A DNA stretch of 63,778 nucleotides from an uncultured Bacteroides sp. (lineage in GTDB: Bacteria; Bacteroidota; Bacteroidia; Bacteroidales; Bacteroidaceae), in contig NZ_CAJLKP010000030.1 in assembly GCF_905207245.1 (NCBI RefSeq), forward strand, positions 1 through 63,778. Reading direction: 5' to 3'. Position numbers and translations under genes: made by a program. The notes below the pieces were generated by a model that saw only the letters and a list, made by a program, of their open reading frames with translations, searched no databases and was not told where the DNA came from. Positions 37,805-47,113 of this stretch are shown piece after piece. Position 1 is the stretch's first letter, and each line of letters starts with the position of its first letter.

Positions 37805-40800
37805 ATGAAATATTATATTCAAGTTTCTTTGTTGTTACTATTTTGTTTTATACAAAATGTCGGTTCACATAACCTTAGACAAATTAGTAATCGTGACGGT
37901 CTATCAAATAGTTCCGTTACCTGTTTATTTCAGGATGAAAAACGATTCTTATGGATTGGTACTTATGACGGTCTCAATATGTATGACAGCCAAAAGATAT
38001 ATGTATATAAGCCTGATATCAACAATCAAAACAGCCTTTCAAGTAATGTTATCAGAAAAGTTATAGAAACAGATAAAAACTATCTATGGATTAGTACAAA
38101 ATGGGGGTTAAACAAACTATCACAACGAAGTAACACCATAGAAGAATACTATAATGAATTTGGCGAAAATTCATATATCGCCAAAGACAGCCAAGACTAT
38201 TTATATGTATTTAATAGGCCCAATACATTATCCCTATATTCAAAATTAGACAATAGATTTATAAATTTCCCTATCTATAATGAGAAGGAGTTGGACAATG
38301 TATCGAGTTTCATAGTTGATTCACAAGATACGGTATGGATAAACCACAAAGGCACAATGGAAAGGTATACCATATCCGATAAAAAAACGAATAATCCTCA
38401 AGTAGTCAGACATCCGGACTTCATATATCCACACCCCATTAAATATGCTTTCTACAGTGACGAGAAAATAATCATGGTAGATTCTGAAGGAAACATATTT
38501 TACAAAGACAAAGAGAAGCTACATTTTGTCAAAAAGCTAAAGCAATTGATTCAGGAAAGTGGTAAAATCGGAGCTATTGCTTTTGATAATGATGACATTC
38601 TTATTGGATTTGAAACAAATGGTCTTATACGACTAATAGCTGAACAAGGTTACCAAGTAGAGAAGTTCAACATCAATTGTGGTGTATTCTCTTTGTGGAA
38701 AGATGAACAACAAGATATTATCTGGATTGGCACAGACGGCCAAGGGGTATATGCGTGGACAAAAGACGAGTACACATTTACTAACATATCACTTAATGAA
38801 CTTCCAATCAGCAAGAAACGGCCGATTCGTGCCGTTTACACTGATAAATATAACACCTTATGGTTAGGTACAAAAGATAACGGTGTAATAAAAATCAGCA
38901 ATTACGATACTTCAAAAGAGTATTCAAATGATAACGTTACACATCTTACAATTCAAGAAGGGCTCACTAATAATGCTGTTTTCGCATTTGCACCAAGCAA
39001 TGTATATCCTGTTCTGTGGATAGGCTCCAATGGTCCCGGTTTAAACTACTACTCTTTTTCGGATAATAAAATTCACTCATTAATCAACAATACAAATCAA
39101 GATATCGTCCACGTACATTCCATGAGTGAGACAAACGACTCACTATTGTGGGTAGGGGCAGGAAATACTTTATTGAAAATAAGCATCCAACAACATAAGC
39201 AAGGGCTTGAAGCTAAACAAATTCAAGCATTTAACTTTAAGGTCCCGCATAAGCAGAAAAATAATCAAATATATGCCATATATCCGGAAAATGACTCTAT
39301 TATCTGGATTGGGATGCGTGGCAATGGTGTCATCAGGTTAAACTCTCTTACTGAAGATTATTCTTTCATCTCTTTTGATAGAAACGGCATAGCTCCTATG
39401 AGTGATATATTATGTATACATCAAGACCAACATGAAGATATGTGGTTAGGTACAAGTTATGGGTTAACTAAACTAAAATTCTCGTCTAATGGCAATTATG
39501 ATTATAAGAATTTTAATGAGAATGAGGGGTTACCTAACAATACAATACACGGAATTATTGAAGACAAAGAGGGGCATCTATGGTTAAGCAGTAATACCGG
39601 CATTATATTATTTGATCCTCAAAAGAATACGTTCAGAAACTTTAATCACAGGACAGGGCTAGATATAACTGAATTTAGTGACAATGCATATTTTCAAGAC
39701 AAAATAAGAAACAGATACTTTTTTGGGGGAGTAAATGGTATAGTCTGGATAAAAAAGGAGAAAAAGGAAAGAAGCAATTTCGTACCCGATATCCATTTTA
39801 CTAAAGTAAGGATATTCAATAAGGAATATAATATTCATGAATTTGAAAAGAAAAATAGTAATCCCCAAAATATCGTACTGAACTATGACCAGAATTTCTT
39901 TGCAATCTCTTTTGTTGCCACCGACTTTATCAATGGCGAGAACTGCAAGTATTCCTATAAACTTGAGAATTTCAACGATGTATGGATGGATACACGCTCC
40001 AATGAAGCTCAATTTACAAATATTCCTCCCGGAGACTATACACTGAAAGTGAAATATAATGACGGAGGAAATAACGATGATAATTTAATCCAGAGCATCC
40101 GTATCGTCATTCTTCCTCCCTGGTACCAAAGCCTTGCAGCTCAAATCATATATGTATTACTGGTTATTGGAGCAGGATTTGGTTTCTGGCATTATATCCG
40201 GTGGAAATATGAACGGAGAAAAGCCATTATCTCCAAGAGACTAAACGAAAAGTATAAAGAAGAAATGTATGAAGGTAAACTGCGCTTCTTCACTAACATC
40301 ACACATGAATTCTGCACGCCACTTACCTTGATCTATGGGCCATGCGAAAGAATATTGCAGCATGAGAACAGCGATGCTTTCATCAAAAAGTATGCTCAGA
40401 TTATAAAGTCGAATACAGAGCGCCTCAATAGCCTGATACAGGAAGTCATAGATTTCCGTCGCATGGAAACCGGTAACCAGATATGCCACATACAGGAACT
40501 GAATATCAGCAAACTGGCAAAGGAAATTATAGATTCATTCGGCGAGTTGGCAGAGCAGAATCAAATCCATCTGGAAACTGATATCTGTCCGGAAATTATG
40601 TGGAAGAGTGATTATAGTGGATTCACAAAGATTCTGAATAATCTTATCTCAAATGCATTCAAATATACCCCCGAGAATGGCACAATCCGCATATCCATAC
40701 AAACTGAGGGAGACAAGTTAAATCTAAAAGTTTATAATACGGGAAAAGGAATTTGCAAAGAGAGTATTCCACTCATATTTAACAGATATAGTGTACTTGA

Positions 40801-41860
40801 TAATATTCAGGAGAATAGTATTAAAGGGCTTTCTTCCAGAAATGGTTTGGGGCTTGCCATCTGTCAAAGCATGGTAGAACTGCTACAAGGTACTATTAAA
40901 GTAGAAAGTGAAGTGAACCAATATGCTCAGTTCATAGTGAACCTGCCACAACTTGAAGCAACAGAAAAAGCGGAACGTATACTGAATGAAGAAGCTCCTA
41001 AATCTGAACCTTTAAACAATAATACCAATACTGAAGTAACTGAAAGAGGCAATCACCAGAAAGAATCCAATCAGCCGGAGACAACCATTCTGATGATAGA
41101 TGACAACAAAGAGCTACTGTGGATGCTAAAAGATATACTATCCGACGAATACTCCGTTTTAACGGCAGAAAATGGTGAAGAAGGGCTTGCCATATTAAAA
41201 CAAAAAACGCCGGACCTCATCATCACAGATATTATGATGCCCAAAATTGATGGAATCACTTTAATCAAACAGCTCAAAAGCAACAAGCATACCATGCATA
41301 TTCCATTGATTATCCTCTCTGCAAAGAATACAACCGACGAAAAAATTGAGGGTATAGAATCTGGGGCAGACGCTTATATCCCCAAGCCATTCAATACTCA
41401 ATATCTGAGGAGCATCATCAAGCAACTATTAAAAAAGCAGGAAGAATTAAAGCAATATTACAACTCCTCAGCAAGTGCCTTTGAATTTAGCGGCGGACAT
41501 TTGCTACAACAGGAAGACAAAAAGTTTATGGAAACTGCCGTTGAACTAATCAATGAAAATATGGACAACACTGAGTTCGGACCGGAAGAACTTGCAGGAG
41601 CCATGCAAACCAGTAGCAGAAACTTATACCGCAAGTTTAAAAATCTGGACCAGCTACCTCCTAAAGATTTCATTAAAGAACAAAGAATTAATTATGCTGC
41701 CAAACTACTATTAACCACAACGTTGACTATACAAGAAGTCATGTATCGGACAGCTTTCACAAATCGGTCACATTTCTATAAAGAGTTTGGCAAACGATAC
41801 AATCAAACCCCTAAGGAATACAGAGAAAGCAATAAACACAAAGACGATTCTCTCAACTAA
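37805..41860 (+). CDS. Hybrid two-component system regulator HTCS2
   Basis: The 1351-residue paralogue of HTCS1 has the same domain order: signal peptide, Reg_prop beta-propellers, Y_Y_Y domain, transmembrane helix, HisKA (His834 in NITHEFCTPLTL), HATPase, receiver (Asp1142) and AraC-type DNA-binding domain. The first ~120 residues, the kinase core and the second recognition helix (NRSHFYKEF) are nearly identical to HTCS1. Residues about 130-260 and the kinase-receiver linker differ most. The sensor surface may therefore have diverged while DNA recognition has not. It is divergent from susC-B and ends at a hairpin shared with GH106. Confidence 0.95.
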   Translation: MKYYIQVSLLLLFCFIQNVGSHNLRQISNRDGLSNSSVTCLFQDEKRFLWIGTYDGLNMYDSQKIYVYKPDINNQNSLSSNVIRKVIETDKNYLWISTKWGLNKLSQRSNTIEEYYNEFGENSYIAKDSQDYLYVFNRPNTLSLYSKLDNRFINFPIYNEKELDNVSSFIVDSQDTVWINHKGTMERYTISDKKTNNPQVVRHPDFIYPHPIKYAFYSDEKIIMVDSEGNIFYKDKEKLHFVKKLKQLIQESGKIGAIAFDNDDILIGFETNGLIRLIAEQGYQVEKFNINCGVFSLWKDEQQDIIWIGTDGQGVYAWTKDEYTFTNISLNELPISKKRPIRAVYTDKYNTLWLGTKDNGVIKISNYDTSKEYSNDNVTHLTIQEGLTNNAVFAFAPSNVYPVLWIGSNGPGLNYYSFSDNKIHSLINNTNQDIVHVHSMSETNDSLLWVGAGNTLLKISIQQHKQGLEAKQIQAFNFKVPHKQKNNQIYAIYPENDSIIWIGMRGNGVIRLNSLTEDYSFISFDRNGIAPMSDILCIHQDQHEDMWLGTSYGLTKLKFSSNGNYDYKNFNENEGLPNNTIHGIIEDKEGHLWLSSNTGIILFDPQKNTFRNFNHRTGLDITEFSDNAYFQDKIRNRYFFGGVNGIVWIKKEKKERSNFVPDIHFTKVRIFNKEYNIHEFEKKNSNPQNIVLNYDQNFFAISFVATDFINGENCKYSYKLENFNDVWMDTRSNEAQFTNIPPGDYTLKVKYNDGGNNDDNLIQSIRIVILPPWYQSLAAQIIYVLLVIGAGFGFWHYIRWKYERRKAIISKRLNEKYKEEMYEGKLRFFTNITHEFCTPLTLIYGPCERILQHENSDAFIKKYAQIIKSNTERLNSLIQEVIDFRRMETGNQICHIQELNISKLAKEIIDSFGELAEQNQIHLETDICPEIMWKSDYSGFTKILNNLISNAFKYTPENGTIRISIQTEGDKLNLKVYNTGKGICKESIPLIFNRYSVLDNIQENSIKGLSSRNGLGLAICQSMVELLQGTIKVESEVNQYAQFIVNLPQLEATEKAERILNEEAPKSEPLNNNTNTEVTERGNHQKESNQPETTILMIDDNKELLWMLKDILSDEYSVLTAENGEEGLAILKQKTPDLIITDIMMPKIDGITLIKQLKSNKHTMHIPLIILSAKNTTDEKIEGIESGADAYIPKPFNTQYLRSIIKQLLKKQEELKQYYNSSASAFEFSGGHLLQQEDKKFMETAVELINENMDNTEFGPEELAGAMQTSSRNLYRKFKNLDQLPPKDFIKEQRINYAAKLLLTTTLTIQEVMYRTAFTNRSHFYKEFGKRYNQTPKEYRESNKHKDDSLN

Positions 41861-41881
41861 AAAGAGCTCGTACATAAATAC

Positions 41882-41920
41882 TTAAGGCAAGAATGAAAAT
41901 GATATTCACTCTTGCCTTAA
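41882..41920. terminator. Bidirectional terminator between HTCS2 and GH106
   Basis: TTAAGGCAAGA and TCTTGCCTTAA form an 11-bp perfect outer stem, with further partial pairing inside, in the 80-bp convergent gap. T-rich flanks are short. Its position and symmetry fit termination from both sides. Confidence 0.7.
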
Positions 41921-41940
41921 ATTTAGATTCAGGAAACACC

Positions 41941-44900
41941 TTATATATTCAGGCTCTCTATTTTTCCGGCCGTTAACGTGACTGGTCCCAATAAACCGGA
42001 CTCAACAAGAGGTGAGGTCTTGTCATAATGTTTCCAGGTTGTAAATGCAATTCTGCCTCCTGCAGGTTTCGGTTTACCCTGTATATACCATTCAGGAAGT
42101 TTCTTGATACCACCATTGCGCAATGTAGAATATTTATTTGGAATATCCTGATAACCATAAACATTCTCCTCAGGCATATGCTCATCACCAATCAACCGGT
42201 TCACCCATAAATTTGTTACACGGATTTCTATTGTATTATCTCCTTTATGTAATAGCTCTTGTATATCAATGGCATAGGGAGGAGCCCAACAGATACCAGC
42301 ACGTTTTCCATTCACCACCACTTCAGCAAGTACTTCTACACGACCCAGGTCCAAACGTAAACAAATACCGTCTTGTAAATAGGCACTATTGATAGACAGT
42401 GAATATAGATAAGTCATCGTTCCCGAAAAATGACGAACCCCAAAGTCTTCTTCTAAATGTAATGAATGCAACCGGGCTAAAGTGATTTCTTCAGTTGCTC
42501 CCATATTTCGAGGGAACCGAACAGTCCAAGGGCCCTCTAACGGAATACACGCAGGAAGAGTGTCAACATGCTTCCGAAGACTTGTGTGCTCTGCCGCAAA
42601 CTCATAAACACCAACCTGCCATGCAATAAACCGATGATTGGGCAACCATGAAATCACCTGCTCACTTGGATGGAACGGAACAGGCATCCCCTTTTGGTAA
42701 AACTTGGTTATCTCTGTCTTGTCAATACTGGAAGGATGGATGCACAGATTGCAGAGCCCACCTTCATAAGTATCTGCTTTACACAGCAAATCCGAATGAG
42801 ATGTTTCAAGATGCACGGTTGTGTGTGAAGTTGTTCCTGCTCCGGCATATACTCCATTTATCCAAAGATGCGGTGTATTATTCTGATAAACCAAAGCTAA
42901 ATGAGTCCATCCCGATAATGGTCTGGGATTTCGGTATACGGCTTTATTATGTATAGTTCGTTCATAGACAACTACTCCATTACGGCCTACTGATAATCCA
43001 ACGGAACTATGCCCGTTTCCATGCCGCCGCTCTCCCTCCAAAGGGTAAATAGCAAAAAATCGAGTACGCATATCACCGAGTTCCTGTTCTTCTGTTATGG
43101 CTATATCCACCTCAGGCTTTATCCAACAAGTAACACTAAAATTTGCAGATAAAGAATGCTGTATCGCTACACTTCCAGTAGTCGGAAACAAAGAAACTCC
43201 ATTGTATTTCACATCTGTATACTTCCCTTGTATTTCAGCTTTACGAAAAACAACGAACATAGATCCTGCAGGAGTAAGATTAAGAGGTATTTCTACACCC
43301 TCGTAATCAGTGCGATAGACCGGACACTGTAGAATTTCAGTTGTATAAGGATCCCATAACTCCGGAATATAACCTTTTATCCGGAAATGAGCCGTTCCTT
43401 TCTCGTGCGCTCGCTTACGATTTGCAACGAAGTATATCTCGGCTCCTTCTTGTTGATAATGGATAGCATGAACAGATGAATTTCCTGTCTCAGAATGATA
43501 AACAAAGTCGGGAGACACACCTAACCGATTAAGAATGATTTGCAGTTCTTCACCTTCATGCACGTTCGGGTGCTGCCAAACTTTTTGCACCAGTGCAGCA
43601 AACTCATCCTCTTTCTCTCCATCACACAAACCTAAGGTATGCAGTGGCCTTTGCCCAACCAATACCATTCCCTCACCCACCAATCGGTCCAGTATCCGCA
43701 ACGTATGTAATGACATTGTTTCAGATTTAAGCAATACTAAGAGCTTATAGCCATCAAAACATGTAGCGGGAAGAATAATTTTTCCATCCTTGATACGTGC
43801 CTTGTCCAGCATTTCAGTATTTACCATGTCATAATCATATCCTTCCGGAGGAGACAATGGGGTTTGTTCCGGTTCAATGGTACTGCCAAAACTATCATCA
43901 CCGTTATGATAAAGAATATCACCATAGAAAGTTGAATTTTGGAAAATGTGTTGACAACGATTCAAATAATCAATCCATGCTTTTCCCGGTTTCCACCATG
44001 TATTGGTACGGTCGAAGTGCAGCCCCCACGCTCCCATTGTCATTCCCGGAGCAGCAGTAGGATGTGGCTGATGAGCAAATCGATGAAAATAAATCCTACT
44101 AAGTCCCCGGGTGAACATATAATCACCTAATGACTTTAAGGCATATGGATACTGTAACCATTTATCTGCATCCGGTTCAGAAGTAAAAGCCTCGGCACCA
44201 ACTACCTTTCCACCAAGTGTATGTGCTATTGAAGCCACCTGTTTGACGGTACGATTATATTTATAATTTGCCCAAAGCACAGTCTGACCACACCAGAATT
44301 CTCCCATATTAATGTCAAGCTGTTGTGCTACTTGCAATTCTTCCATCATATTGCCACCATAAGGCTCTGTATAAGTTATGATACCCTTCTCTTTACACCG
44401 TTTTTGAAAATGGGCATAGTAACGCTCAGCAAACATATCAGCTCTGGTTCGGCGAAAGTCAAATCGGAAACGCCTCGTACTTTCCTCGCTCTCAACTACT
44501 TTATTGGCTAATGCAGGTAAAAACGGATACAGTGCATACCCATGCTTTTGTTCAAAGCAGGCAGGCATGTCAGAAGTCCAATCCTGGTCGCCCGTCTCAT
44601 AACTATCTATCAGCAAACCAATCTTAGAATGTCTGGCTATTTTCTCCATTGTAGGCATCAGCCTCTTAAACATACAATCCAGATGATAGTCCAATGCTTC
44701 CGTACTGAATTTATCACAATCCAACCCGGTCGATTTAGAGGGAGCTGACTTGTTTTTCTGATCTTTGGCTGTTTGTCCGAAGCGCATAATCAACCACTCG
44801 CCGGCAGGAGCATCCCAAGTCAAAACGCCCTCCTTATCTAGTTGATCTGATAATTCAAGAACTGACGACTTAGGTATTATCTCCATATTTGCCGGGATAG

Positions 44901-45444
44901 CCAAACAATATGTATCTATATAATAGTCAAACATATGTTTGGGGGTGGGCAACTGCATCCTGATTTGTTTTCCGCCTGTTACTTTAGTTTCATTCCATGT
45001 TATTATCTGCATAGCCTTATCCGGAGTAATCCAAGGGCCGCCACTGGATGACCAGCCGGGACAGTTGTGCATTGCAAACTCCAAGCCCAACCTTTCCGAC
45101 TCTTTGAGCGTATGCAACATAAGGTCTACCCACTCATCACTAAGCGATTCTACCGGACCAATGGGAATGCCACTTCCTGCTTCAAACAATTGATATCCCG
45201 CAATGCCATTCGCTTTCATGGCTTCAAGGTCACGGGTTATACCCTCTTTGGTTATATTACCATTCATCCAATGCCACCACGTATAAACTCCGGAAGAGAA
45301 AGGCGGATTACGGAAAGCAGATTCGAGAAGTGTTGAAGAAGATTTAGATACCTTGTTCTTACATACTTCCATAGCAAAAGCAGGACTAACCAAACTAACA
45401 ATACCTGCTGATGACAAAATTTTAAGAAAGGTGCGTCGTTCCAT
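41941..45444 (-). CDS. GH106 alpha-L-rhamnosidase with inserted LamG-like domain
   Basis: The start at 45444 (MERRTFLKILSSAGIVSLVSPAFA) is chosen because it begins a signal peptide with a twin-arginine-like RRTFLK motif; the product is 1167 residues. GH106 landmarks are YTWWHWMNGNITKEGITRDLEAM, HNCPGWSSSGGPWITPDKAMQ, the barrel with TYTEPYGGNMMEE and GAEAFTSEPD, and the C-terminal sandwich (VEVLAEVVVNGKRAGICWAPPY). A LamG/concanavalin-like module (about residues 755-920, FSVTCWIKPEV to LCNLCIHPSS) is inserted before that sandwich. It cleaves alpha-L-rhamnosyl linkages. It is a single-gene unit whose promoter carries the shared regulatory element. Confidence 0.9.
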   Translation of the reverse strand: MERRTFLKILSSAGIVSLVSPAFAMEVCKNKVSKSSSTLLESAFRNPPFSSGVYTWWHWMNGNITKEGITRDLEAMKANGIAGYQLFEAGSGIPIGPVESLSDEWVDLMLHTLKESERLGLEFAMHNCPGWSSSGGPWITPDKAMQIITWNETKVTGGKQIRMQLPTPKHMFDYYIDTYCLAIPANMEIIPKSSVLELSDQLDKEGVLTWDAPAGEWLIMRFGQTAKDQKNKSAPSKSTGLDCDKFSTEALDYHLDCMFKRLMPTMEKIARHSKIGLLIDSYETGDQDWTSDMPACFEQKHGYALYPFLPALANKVVESEESTRRFRFDFRRTRADMFAERYYAHFQKRCKEKGIITYTEPYGGNMMEELQVAQQLDINMGEFWCGQTVLWANYKYNRTVKQVASIAHTLGGKVVGAEAFTSEPDADKWLQYPYALKSLGDYMFTRGLSRIYFHRFAHQPHPTAAPGMTMGAWGLHFDRTNTWWKPGKAWIDYLNRCQHIFQNSTFYGDILYHNGDDSFGSTIEPEQTPLSPPEGYDYDMVNTEMLDKARIKDGKIILPATCFDGYKLLVLLKSETMSLHTLRILDRLVGEGMVLVGQRPLHTLGLCDGEKEDEFAALVQKVWQHPNVHEGEELQIILNRLGVSPDFVYHSETGNSSVHAIHYQQEGAEIYFVANRKRAHEKGTAHFRIKGYIPELWDPYTTEILQCPVYRTDYEGVEIPLNLTPAGSMFVVFRKAEIQGKYTDVKYNGVSLFPTTGSVAIQHSLSANFSVTCWIKPEVDIAITEEQELGDMRTRFFAIYPLEGERRHGNGHSSVGLSVGRNGVVVYERTIHNKAVYRNPRPLSGWTHLALVYQNNTPHLWINGVYAGAGTTSHTTVHLETSHSDLLCKADTYEGGLCNLCIHPSSIDKTEITKFYQKGMPVPFHPSEQVISWLPNHRFIAWQVGVYEFAAEHTSLRKHVDTLPACIPLEGPWTVRFPRNMGATEEITLARLHSLHLEEDFGVRHFSGTMTYLYSLSINSAYLQDGICLRLDLGRVEVLAEVVVNGKRAGICWAPPYAIDIQELLHKGDNTIEIRVTNLWVNRLIGDEHMPEENVYGYQDIPNKYSTLRNGGIKKLPEWYIQGKPKPAGGRIAFTTWKHYDKTSPLVESGLLGPVTLTAGKIESLNI

Positions 45445-45479
45445 GAATAAAAAGATTTTTAGGTAGGTTCTATTAATCA

Positions 45480-45596
45480 TTGTTTCTACATGCAAATATA
45501 GGAGCCTGACAACAGATACATATATGGTATCCTGCCATAATGATATCTAAACCTGCAAAATACAAAATGAATACACTAATGGCCAGATTGAATACA
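45480..45596 (-). promoter_or_regulatory. GH106 promoter and HTCS-type operator
   Basis: The minus strand has TATATTTG (45493-45500). ATACA half-sites at 45571-45575 and 45592-45596 are 21 bp apart with TGGCCAGATTG between them. The element starts 71 bp from the box, as at both susC promoters. The 17 bp at 45480-45496 are identical to the susC-B promoter. Confidence 0.72.
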
Positions 45597-45632
45597 CCTT
45601 CTGTTAAACCCGACACACACAAGCTCGCCTTT

Positions 45633-45764
45633 TTGCCATAGTATTGGCAAGGTCTTGCCAAGCCTATGGCAAAGTCTTGCCACCGCGATGGCAAAAGTTT
45701 GCCAATGCAGTGGCAAAACCTTGGCAATATAGCGACAAAACCTTGGCAATGTAATAGCAATAAT
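45633..45764. repeat. Array of 22-bp palindromic units (11-bp half-units) built on TTGCCA/TGGCAA
   Basis: Six 22-bp units follow each other without spacers. The first four have perfect dyads TTGCCA-N6-TGGCAA; the last two are degenerate (for example TTGGCAATATAGCGACAA). Each unit can be read as two 11-bp half-units in alternating orientation. Short minus-strand frames across it are not gene-like. It occupies most of the gap between the GH106 promoter and the permease gene; 45765-45880 shows nothing further. Confidence 0.92.
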
Positions 45765-45880
45765 CAAAAGTGAAAGAGAGTATATCTTTCAGCTACGCCC
45801 AAAACGTCAGATACTCTTTCAATGACAGGAAGTTAAAATCCCTGAGCTGTTACTAAAGAACCGGTCAACAAATGATTTTA

Positions 45881-47113
45881 TTATTTCTTTAGTAACCGCC
45901 GCGTCAAATAGTGCACCGGATACCATACAGAAAGGAAACCAACAGCAATAACAGTAACAAATATCAGTATCACATCTGTTGCATGAACACTGACGGGATA
46001 AGCATCCACAATGAAACTGCCACTGCCACCGCCTAAAGAGATAATGCCAAAACGCTGCTGGAGATAACAAAGCAACAGACCGAAAACAATGCCTGCAAGT
46101 GCGCCGAATAAAGAAATCAAGCGTCCCTCAAATAAAAAAATACGGGCTATCAGACGATCGTCAGCACCAAGATTGCGCAAAGTCTCCACATCTTCGCGCT
46201 TATCGAGAATGAGCATGGACAGGGAACCTATAACATTGAAGCAGGCAATGGCAAGAATGAATGTGAGGAAAAGATAGGATATGAACTTCTCTATTTCCAT
46301 GATACGGAATACGTCAACCTGTTGTTCGTAACGGTTTAGTACCGCAAAATCATCTCCCAGGATACGGGAAATTTTCTTCTGAACAGCCGATACATCAGCA
46401 TCCGGTTTCAGTTTCAATTCAATGGCAGATACCTCCGTATCATAATTAAAGAGATTACGGGCAAAATCAAGGGAGGTAAGAATATAGCGCGCATCATATT
46501 TCTGCTGATTCACTACAAACACCACACCGGGCGAGAAGAGATAATCACGATTGAAAGAAGCGGAAGGGTTAGCCATATTCACCCGCACATTCCGTTTAGG
46601 TGCATACACTTGCAACGGGTCGACAAACTGGAGTCCCGTACCTAATTCAGAAATTAGTTCCACTCCCAAAACGCCATAATCAACAATAGAATCATGCAGA
46701 ATAAATTCACCTGCACCATAGAGCAGACTATCAATGGAAGTCAGTTGTTCGAAGTTATCTTCCACTCCTTTAATGACTGCCATGGCCTGGCGGTCTTTAT
46801 ACTGCACCATGGCATTCTCCTCCAGCGTCTCTGTCCAGACATCAATTTCAGGCAAAGCACGTACTTCCCGAAAAGTCTCAGCATTCGGTTCAAAGACTTT
46901 CCCCTCCCGAACCGTTATCTTCAGTTCGGGGTCGAAAGCCGTAAAGAAGCCTGCCACCATATCCTGAAAACCATTGAACACGGAAAGGGTACATACCAAC
47001 GCCAGCGTAGCCAATGCTACCCCGCACACCGAAATGCCGGAAATAATATTGATAGCATTGTGCTTCTTCTTAGAGAAGAGGTAGCGGCGGGCTATGTAGA
47101 AGGGAAGGTTCAC
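45881..47113 (-). CDS. LolC/LolE-type ABC transporter permease
   Basis: The 410-residue inner-membrane protein has one N-terminal helix (after FYIARRYLFSKKKHNAINIISGISVCGVALATLAL), a large periplasmic MacB-like domain (about 50-265) and three C-terminal FtsX-type helices. The opening and the ILDKREDVETLRNLGAD loop are typical of lipoprotein-releasing permeases. It would work with a LolD-like ATPase encoded elsewhere to extract lipoproteins for the outer membrane. The start is GTG, overlapping the rbfA stop by 4 bp (GTGA), so the two are translationally coupled. Confidence 0.88.
   Translation of the reverse strand: MNLPFYIARRYLFSKKKHNAINIISGISVCGVALATLALVCTLSVFNGFQDMVAGFFTAFDPELKITVREGKVFEPNAETFREVRALPEIDVWTETLEENAMVQYKDRQAMAVIKGVEDNFEQLTSIDSLLYGAGEFILHDSIVDYGVLGVELISELGTGLQFVDPLQVYAPKRNVRVNMANPSASFNRDYLFSPGVVFVVNQQKYDARYILTSLDFARNLFNYDTEVSAIELKLKPDADVSAVQKKISRILGDDFAVLNRYEQQVDVFRIMEIEKFISYLFLTFILAIACFNVIGSLSMLILDKREDVETLRNLGADDRLIARIFLFEGRLISLFGALAGIVFGLLLCYLQQRFGIISLGGGSGSFIVDAYPVSVHATDVILIFVTVIAVGFLSVWYPVHYLTRRLLKK

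Noticed and set aside
41973..44060. Several open frames of 60-100 residues overlapping GH106 on both strands
   Set aside because: They are frame shadows of a gene with clear GH106 motifs and carry no ribosome sites or family features.
45633..45764. CRISPR-like array
   Set aside because: The units are 22 bp and directly abutting, with no unique spacers between repeats, and there are no cas genes nearby.
45473..45767. Two minus-strand open frames of 63 and 95 residues
   Set aside because: They run across the 22-bp palindromic array, which does not keep frame, and they show no protein-like features.
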